A stretch of 41,725 nt of DNA from Bacilli bacterium (GTDB taxonomy: Bacteria > Bacillota_I > Bacilli_A > ML615J-28 > CAG-698): contig JAEDHQ010000011.1 in assembly GCA_016296945.1 (NCBI GenBank), forward strand, positions 1 to 41,725, read 5' to 3'. The translations under genes and the position numbers were made by a program. Positions within the stretch are counted from its first letter, which is position 1. Every line of letters starts with the position of its first letter. Shown piece after piece: positions 41,720 to 41,725 of this stretch. The notes under the pieces are model-generated. The model was given only the letters and a program-made list of their open reading frames with translations. It was not told the DNA's origin and did no database searches.

Positions 41720-41725
41720 ATTGGT

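Overview
The window looks like part of a large, AT-rich, lytic-type bacteriophage genome. Replication and nucleotide genes sit mostly on the minus strand, tail-fibre genes sit on the plus strand between about 16.7 and 26.3 kb, and at least 23 tRNA genes are present. In-frame TGA is read as tryptophan: when TGA is translated as Trp, conserved motifs of a uracil/xanthine permease, a UvrD helicase, a DnaQ exonuclease and a GIY-YIG nuclease continue uninterrupted. Every gene whose end I checked stops at TAA or TAG, never TGA. The promoters (TTGACA-17-TATAAT type) and AGGAGG ribosome sites are those of a Firmicutes/Mollicutes-like host. I cannot tell whether the host itself uses code 4 or whether only the phage is recoded.

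Layout. 1-6.1 kb: OB-fold ssDNA-binding candidate, small winged-helix protein, both subunits of a type IIA topoisomerase with small partners. 6.3-8.6 kb: an operon of an Nmad1/DUF1599 protein, a nucleoside deoxyribosyltransferase and a nucleobase permease. 8.7-16.6 kb: ATP-dependent DNA ligase, a TGA-rich probable virion protein, UvrD-like helicase, RNase H, DEDD exonuclease. 16.7-26.3 kb (plus strand): a membrane protein with an HECGH motif, then tail fibre/receptor-binding genes and a BspA-type leucine-rich-repeat protein. 26.3-27.4 kb: a long non-coding transcription unit. 27.4-29.7 kb: small genes, a GIY-YIG nuclease, and the Trp tRNA described below. 29.8-37.3 kb: PhoH, dUTPase, a large TGA-rich protein, an HslV-like Ntn hydrolase, phosphoesterase, methyltransferase, acetyltransferase. 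37.4-41.7 kb: tRNA clusters interleaved with three long non-coding blocks.

The most striking object is the tRNA at 28668-28762. It has the body of a tRNA-Trp (A1-U72, G73) but carries two consecutive, perfectly paired anticodon stem-loops whose 7-nt loops differ only at position 34: one has anticodon UCA (reads UGA) and the other CCA (reads UGG). It is the only reader of UGA in the window, so it probably underlies the recoding. A second tRNA-Trp(CCA) and an orphan tRNA-Ile(UAU) share a coordinated change of the tRNA elbow (A18 with G55 in place of G18 with U55).

The long blocks at 26.3-27.4, 38.3-39.2, 40.5-40.85 and 40.9-41.6 kb lack convincing genes, are full of stems and look like large structured RNAs. 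Two have their own promoter and terminator. Their size and tRNA/phage setting recall the GOLLD and ROOL classes, but I cannot confirm family membership by eye. A further genome-wide signal is a strong excess of GCGGC/GCCGC, including eight copies of GCGGCCGC, in otherwise AT-rich DNA.
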